A DNA stretch of 64,000 bases, taken from positions 992,001-1,056,000 of the forward strand of contig CAVXCI010000001.1 in assembly GCA_963760285.1 (NCBI GenBank), written 5' to 3'. The notes under the pieces were generated by a model, which worked only from the letters and a program-made list of their open reading frames with translations, searched no databases and was not told the DNA's origin. Made by a program: the position numbers and the translations under genes. Source of the stretch: PALSA-278 sp963760285 (GTDB lineage Bacteria > Acidobacteriota > Terriglobia > Acidiferrales > UBA7541). Positions 58,491-64,000 of the stretch are shown here, piece after piece (positions within the stretch are counted from its first letter, which is position 1; each line of letters opens with the position of its first letter).

Positions 58491-60215
58491 TTGAACCGCA
58501 TGTGGTCCCTGAAAATCCGCGCAATGCTTCCGGCGCTGCTGCTGCCGCTGCTGGCCTTTTCAGCCGCGGCGGGAGCGCCTTCGGGGCGTATTGCCGGGCT
58601 GGTTGTGGATGCCAATGGCACACCTCAAATGGGAGCAACGATTTCCATCCTCCCCGAACTGGTGGGCGGGTCCCGAACGGCGGCCGTCTTTACGGACGCG
58701 CGCGGGCGTTTTTCCAGCACTCCGCTGGCGACAGGGCTGTACAGCATACGCGTGACCCTCGCGGGTTTCCTGCCGGCATACCAACAGCATGTGGACGTGG
58801 GAGACCTGAAGACCACGCCCGTGCGCCTTCACCTGGATTCCGCGTTTACGTCACTGGAACGGTCTGGCACCCACCCAGCGAGTATCCAGCAGGATGATGA
58901 CTGGACCTGGGTGCTCCGCGGCGCGGCCGGCACGCGGCCCATTTTGCGCTGGACGGACGGCGAGGTTGTGGCGGACGGACAGGAAAGTGCGAGTGAACGG
59001 AGCTCCCGCCAACCGCGCGGCCAGTTGGACATTTCCGCGGGAACCACCCAGCCCGGCCAGGTTACCAATTTTTCCAACGCGCCCACCACAAGCTTCGCCT
59101 ACGAGATGGGCCTGGGATCAGCGGGCCAGCTGGTAATGGCTGGCGCGTTTAATTATATGAATCAACTGCCCGCGGGTGGATTTGCCACCTTGTGGACGCA
59201 GGATGGACCTGATGGCGACGGATCCGTGACCGGGATGGTGATCCGGCAGTCGGAATTGGGGCCAGACGGACCGGGATTCCGCGGAATGCGGCTCATGCGG
59301 CAGTCACAGTTTAACTTTTCCAGAAACGTTACGCTGCATTACGGCGGGGAACTGGTTCTCGCCGATCTGGATGGAATGACGTCGAAGCTGCGTCCCAACG
59401 TCGAAATGGGAATTCAACTGACGCCCGGATGGCATGCCAGTTTTACCGTGGCCAGCCAGCCGGAAGAAGATTCGCTGGACTCCGAGAACAACGATGGCGC
59501 GTTGCAGTCCGCCATGAACTCCTTGAATGCCTTTCCCGTTCTCCTGGAGCGCAACAACCAACCTATCCTGGCGGCCGGTTTCCATGAAGAAGCCCGCCTG
59601 GAGCGCCCGCTCGGAAAATCCCGCTCGATTTCCGTGGCTGCTTTCCACGACCAATCGGGAGACACCGCGGTGTTCGGCGAAGGTTCGGCCACCGGCGCGA
59701 ACGTTTTGCCAGATTATTTCACCAACGGTTTTGCCTATGACGCGGGCGATTCTGGCTCATGGGGTACACGGGTGGCATACAGACAAACGATTGGAAGCGA
59801 CGTGGAGACAACCGTTGTGTATACCTGGGCGGGGGTGCTTTCGCCATATTCTTCCGAAACCAACGGCGACTTGTCCAGCCTGCTGGCTACTCGCAATCGC
59901 CAGAGCCTTGGGGCCCGTGTCTCGGGCAAGATCCCCCGGACGAAAACAAAGGTTATCGCCGGGTATACGTGGATCAGCGGCCCGGTGGCGGAGCGCCTTG
60001 ATCCATATGGAGAGGCGGCCTTCGGCACTGACCCGTTCTTGAATATTTCATTGCGCCAACCCTTGCCGGCTTTCTTTCCGTGCCACATGGTGCTTCTGGC
60101 GGATGTAAGCAACTTGCTGGCGCAAGGATACGTTGCGGTGACCACTCGGGATGGGCAGTTGCTTTTGGTCCCTTCCTACAGGACGTTCCAAGGCGGAGTG
60201 AGCTTCCAGTTCTAA
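58491..60215 (+). CDS. Carboxypeptidase-regulatory-like / outer-membrane barrel protein
   Basis: A 574-residue exported protein. Signal peptide (MLPALLLPLLAFSAAAG), then a carboxypeptidase-regulatory-like beta-sandwich (GRIAGLVVDANGTPQMGAT to TTPVRLHL, residues about 30-115). A long beta-rich region ends GGVSFQF, the terminal phenylalanine typical of outer-membrane barrels. The start is TTG at 58491, or ATG at 58500. It resembles TonB-dependent-receptor-like proteins but has no obvious plug domain. Likely cotranscribed with the GWxTD gene. Confidence 0.75.
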   Translation: MNRMWSLKIRAMLPALLLPLLAFSAAAGAPSGRIAGLVVDANGTPQMGATISILPELVGGSRTAAVFTDARGRFSSTPLATGLYSIRVTLAGFLPAYQQHVDVGDLKTTPVRLHLDSAFTSLERSGTHPASIQQDDDWTWVLRGAAGTRPILRWTDGEVVADGQESASERSSRQPRGQLDISAGTTQPGQVTNFSNAPTTSFAYEMGLGSAGQLVMAGAFNYMNQLPAGGFATLWTQDGPDGDGSVTGMVIRQSELGPDGPGFRGMRLMRQSQFNFSRNVTLHYGGELVLADLDGMTSKLRPNVEMGIQLTPGWHASFTVASQPEEDSLDSENNDGALQSAMNSLNAFPVLLERNNQPILAAGFHEEARLERPLGKSRSISVAAFHDQSGDTAVFGEGSATGANVLPDYFTNGFAYDAGDSGSWGTRVAYRQTIGSDVETTVVYTWAGVLSPYSSETNGDLSSLLATRNRQSLGARVSGKIPRTKTKVIAGYTWISGPVAERLDPYGEAAFGTDPFLNISLRQPLPAFFPCHMVLLADVSNLLAQGYVAVTTRDGQLLLVPSYRTFQGGVSFQF

Positions 60216-60220
60216 TTTTT

Positions 60221-60278
60221 CCATAATCCTGTATTTGGAATGCGTCATTCCAAATTGTGTATGGACAACCATAATCCT
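60221..60278. promoter_or_regulatory. Palindrome flanked by direct repeats upstream of sensor kinase
   Basis: A perfect inverted repeat ATTTGGAAT-GCGTC-ATTCCAAAT at 60233-60255 lies between two direct copies of CCATAATCCT (60221-60230 and 60269-60278). A further half site AATTTGGAAG occurs near 60340. It could be an operator for the downstream two-component genes or a stem ending the barrel gene; no T-tract follows. Confidence 0.45.
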
Positions 60279-60399
60279 CTCGGAAGACTCCATAAGCACA
60301 TTAAAATACAATCAATTACAGAATTGCTTGCCCTACCTAATTTGGAAGCAAACTTGCTCATTTATGGGCAGGTCTTGGTGTAAGCCGAAGGGCCTTTGA

Positions 60400-63217
60400 A
60401 TGAGGGAGAGCATCAAGTTTCGGTTTGGCGCCGTGCTGCTGGCGATGGTGACCGCTGCGGCCCTCGTTTTTGGCATATTAAACTACGGGCAGCGAACACA
60501 CTTTCCGACGCCAGACGACGGGGTTTCCTGGTTCGATTCGCCCACGGGCGTGGAAGCCAAGTACGTCTCGGTGGGTTCTCCAGCTGACCGCGCGGGAATC
60601 AAACCTGGCGACCTTCTTTTTTCCCTGGACGGAATCCCCGTGCGCGATGCCACGCAGGTGACGCAACGCCTGTGGCGCCAGGGCGTATGGACGGAAGTGC
60701 GTTATACGCTCCAGCGCACTGGTTTGCCCATCGAAGCCAGGCTGATTACCATCCCGGCGGAAAAACCCGCTTCCATGGAAAATTTCCTGCGGGTTCTGGG
60801 GCTGTTCTATCTATTTATTGGCGTGTTCATTTTCATCCGCCGCTGGAACGCGCCCCAGGCGGTTCATTTTTATATTTTTTGCCTGGTTTCATTCGTTCTT
60901 TATTTTTTCCACTACAGCGGAAAGCTGAATGCATTTGACTGGACCATCTACTGGTCCAACGAGATTGCGTTGCTCTTGCAGCCGGCGCTGCTGGTGCATT
61001 TCGCGCTGGTGTTCCCTCAGAAGCGGCGACACATGGGCCTGTGGTTGTCGGTTATTTATGGAATTCCCGCGCTGCTTCTGCTGATCCACGTCAGCGTAGC
61101 CACGCAAATGCTGGATCTGCTCCCTTCGATTGGGAACCGCCATATTCTCGACCAGCGGGAATTGGCTTATCTGGGAATTTATTTCCTTCTTGCCGCGTTA
61201 ATTTTCTTCGATAGTTACCGGCACGCACCCACTGGCCCGGTTCGCCAGCAGTTGAAATGGGTGACCGGCGGGACTCTGGCGGGAATTCTGCCATTCCTGC
61301 TTTTCTACATTCTGCCGTACTTCTTTGGCGCGTCGCCCCAAAAATGGATGGACGCATCCACGCTTTCTCTGGGGCTGATTCCGCTGTGTTTTGCCTACGC
61401 CATCATTCGTTACCGGCTGATGGACGTGGACGTAATCTTCAAGCGCGGCCTGGTCTACACCTTCGCCACGGGCGCGGTGGTGGCCATTTATTTCGCCGTC
61501 CTGGGGTTAATCGGCGAGCTTTTTCATACCGCGTTGCTGGCGGGGCCCGGCGCGGCGATCATCGCTATTGTTGTGGCCGCGTTTCTCTTCCAGCCGTTGC
61601 GAGACTGGGTTCAGGCGCGGCTGGACCGGTTTTTTTACCGCGACCGTCTCGATTACCGCCGGACGCTAATGGAATTTGGCCGCGCTCTGACGAACGAGGT
61701 GCGTCTGGAGCCGCTCCTGGGCTCCGTTCTGGACCGCATTTCTCGCGCCCTGCTGGTGGACCGCGCGGCCATCTTCCTGCAAGCGGAAGATGGATCGGAC
61801 CGCTGGAGCGTGGGACGCTCGCTGGGCATTCATTATGAAGGACCGCTGGATTTCGGCTTCATTGATTCCATGCGGGCCAAGCTTGAAAACGGCTGTCTTT
61901 TTTTTGAAGCCGGGCGAAAATTTGAGGGGGCGGGACAGATTCCAGCAGCGCGTCCTGGAGCAACTGGGACTGAATTACTACGTCCCCTGCCGCTTTCAGG
62001 ATCGGATGGTGGCGCTGCTGGGATTGGGGAAGACGGTGGATGGGGACTATTTGTCCAGCGAGGACCTCGAACTGGTTACCGCCATTGCGGGTTACGTGGC
62101 CGTGGCCATTGAGAATGCGCGCCTCTACCATTCGGTGGAGCTGAAGGCCCAGCAGGTGGAGCGGCTGAAGGATTTCAACGAGAACATCGTAGCGTCACTG
62201 AATATTGGAGTGCTGACCACCGACCTGGAAGAGCAGGTGGAATCGTGGAATCCCGAACTCTCGGCCATGCTCGAAAAACAGCGCGGCGACGCCATTGGCC
62301 GCCCACTCGCCGACGTCCTGCCGCCTGATCTGGTGGAGGAGCTGTCCCCGACCGGGCCAGGGGGAGATGTCAAGAACGTCTATAAGCACAAGATGATGCT
62401 GCCCAGCGGACGCACCATAGTGCTCAACGTCTCCGCGGCGCCGCTGCAGGGCAAGACGGGCGAAAATATCGGCCGTCTGATTTTGTTGGACGACATTACC
62501 CAGCGCGTGCGGCTGGAAGATCAAATCCTGCAGACAGAGAAACTGACTTCGCTGGGTTTGCTGGCTGCCGGCGTGGCCCATGAAGTGAATACTCCGCTGG
62601 CGGTGATCAGCAACCACATTCAAATGCTGGCCAAGCAGATACCGGTTGAGGACTCCCGGCAGAAAACCATCGAGAAAATTGTCCGGCAGACGTTCCGGGC
62701 CAGTGAAATCGTCAACAACCTTTTGAATTTTTCGCGCACCGGCGGTTCCGAGCTTCGTGAGGTGGACCTGAATGCGCTTCTTGAGGAGACCCTGACGCTG
62801 GTCCAGCATCCGCTAAAAATCGCCAACGTGACTATCCTGCGGAATTATGCGCCGGACCTCAAGCCAGTCCTGGGGTCGGCCAACAAGCTGCAACAGGTTT
62901 TTCTGAACCTGTTCCTGAACGCCCGCGATGCGATGCCCGGGGGCGGGATGCTGGAAGTTCGCACCGCCGCGCCGAACGGATCCGTGGAGATCGAAGTCAC
63001 CGATACGGGCATGGGCATTCCCGCTGAAAACCTGAACCGAATCTTCGATCCCTTCTTCACCACAAAATCTTCCGGCCGCGGCACGGGGCTGGGCCTTTCG
63101 GTGAGCTACGGCATTATCAAGGAACATGCGGGCCGGATTGATGTGCGTTCCACGCCGGGAAAAGGCACCTCCTTCCGGCTGGAATTCCCCGCCGCGCGCA
63201 GAGAAGTTCATGCCTGA
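60400..63217 (+). pseudogene. PDZ-membrane-GAF-PAS sensor histidine kinase, one frameshift
   Basis: Sensor kinase of about 935 residues. Order: membrane helix, PDZ-like domain (YVSVGSPADRAGIKPGDLLF), multiple membrane helices (about 130-400), GAF (ALTNEVRLEPLLGSVLDRI), PAS, then HisKA with VAHEVNTPLAVISNH and HATPase with LNLFLNARDAM, DTGMGIPAEN and GTGLGLSVSYG. The frame breaks once at a G5 run near 61925 (KFEGAGQ against RDRFQQRVLE). It overlaps the regulator start by 8 bases. Confidence 0.88.
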
Positions 63218-64000
63218 ACGAACCATCCTGGTGATTGACGACGAAACAGAAATTCGTGAAGGCCTGGAGGCTTTGCTCACTTCCGAAGGCTTCAGCGTGG
63301 TCTCCGCGGAAACCGGGGAAGCTGGACTGGCGTTGCTCGAGAGCCGGCCGTTCGACCTTCTACTGCTGGATTTCAATCTCCCCGGCCGCAATGGCCTGGA
63401 AGTGCTGTCTGAATTGCGGGGCCGCGATCCCGATCTCCCGGTAATTCTCATTACCGCGTACGCCTCATTGGATACGGCGCGCGCCGCCTTCAAGGCCGGA
63501 GCGCAGGACTACATCACCAAACCCTGGTCCAACGATGAACTCATCGCGCAAGTCAGCCATGTGATTGAACGGCGCATGTTGCGCGAGGAAAATCGCGAAC
63601 TCAAGCGCGCGTTCAAGCAGCGCTACAGCTTCAGCGCCATCATCGGGAAAAGCGAAAAGATGCTGGCCGTCCTCGATCTGGTGACGCAAATTGCTCCTTC
63701 GCGGTCCACGGTCTTGATCATGGGAGAAAGCGGGACGGGCAAGGAGTTGATCGCCAAGGCGGTGCATTCCGAATCCACGCGCGCCGACAAGCCGTTCGTA
63801 CCCATCAATACCGGCTCCATTCCCGTGGATTTGCTGGAATCGCAGCTTTTTGGCCATGTGAAGGGAGCGTTCACCAGCGCGGTGGCATCGAAGCGCGGGC
63901 TATTCGAAGTGGCCGACAAAGGCACGATCTTCTTCGACGAAATCAGCACGATCAGCCCGGAGACGCAGGCCAAGCTGCTGCGCGTGATCCAGGAGCGCGA
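63210..64000 (+). CDS. NtrC-type sigma-54 response regulator (partial)
   Basis: Runs off the window end at residue 263. The receiver domain has Asp10-Asp11, the phosphorylation site Asp54, Thr82 and Lys104. The AAA+ domain has Walker A GESGTGKE (172-179) and Walker B FFDE (241-244). The sigma-54 loop reads GAFTSA (219-224) instead of the usual GAFTGA. The DNA-binding domain is beyond the window. It is coupled to the upstream sensor kinase. Confidence 0.93.
   Translation, partial: MPERTILVIDDETEIREGLEALLTSEGFSVVSAETGEAGLALLESRPFDLLLLDFNLPGRNGLEVLSELRGRDPDLPVILITAYASLDTARAAFKAGAQDYITKPWSNDELIAQVSHVIERRMLREENRELKRAFKQRYSFSAIIGKSEKMLAVLDLVTQIAPSRSTVLIMGESGTGKELIAKAVHSESTRADKPFVPINTGSIPVDLLESQLFGHVKGAFTSAVASKRGLFEVADKGTIFFDEISTISPETQAKLLRVIQER

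Overview
The window is about 64 kb of GC-rich bacterial chromosome whose gene content points to Acidobacteriota (Terriglobia-like). Hallmarks are a eukaryotic-type Ser/Thr kinase fused to a TPR region, a GWxTD-domain secreted protein, a carboxypeptidase-regulatory/outer-membrane barrel protein, a PDZ-linked sensor kinase with an NtrC-type regulator, and paired M16 peptidases. The assignment is inferred from family content; no 16S rRNA gene is present to confirm it.

Layout. 0-11.5 kb: housekeeping genes lepB, purM, glnA, a cupin, a lipase-maturation-factor-like membrane protein, RNase R and two oxidoreductases. 11.7-20.9 kb: superoxide dismutase, a VIT1/CCC1 transporter, an M28 peptidase, a DegP/HtrA protease, a CotA-like multicopper oxidase, a phosphoesterase and a dienelactone hydrolase, all interrupted by frameshifts. 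21-29.9 kb: ymdB, START/SRPBCC proteins, an HNH protein, CruF-like carotenoid enzyme, an ArsR-SRPBCC unit, cytochrome c, an MBL hydrolase, a flippase-like protein and a TPR remnant. 29.8-36.5 kb: thiolase, 3-hydroxyacyl-CoA dehydrogenase and crotonase, running directly into ribH-nusB, then vapBC and thrS. 36.5-45.1 kb: M48 peptidase, two M16 peptidases, small zinc-ribbon proteins, a Dabb protein and a beta-propeller. 45.2-48.8 kb: a 23S-5S rRNA unit on the minus strand with its own promoter, boxA-like site, RNase III processing stem and terminator, and no 16S gene. 49-64 kb: Ser/Thr kinase, an ABC ATPase with a membrane fusion protein, a secreted propeller protein, GWxTD and barrel proteins, and the start of a two-component system.

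The most notable observations are these. (1) A dispersed element of about 200 bp occurs twice (23.2 and 54.9 kb). Each copy carries a pair of 16-bp direct repeats exactly 65 bp apart, whose 4-bp core is the same within a copy but different between copies. (2) The 23S-5S operon is unlinked from 16S and carries a terminator-like hairpin in its leader. (3) An ArsR/SRPBCC promoter is bracketed by two inverted repeats. (4) A dense run of frameshifts affects even essential genes (thrS, ribH, nusB), which points to base-calling or assembly error more than to gene decay.
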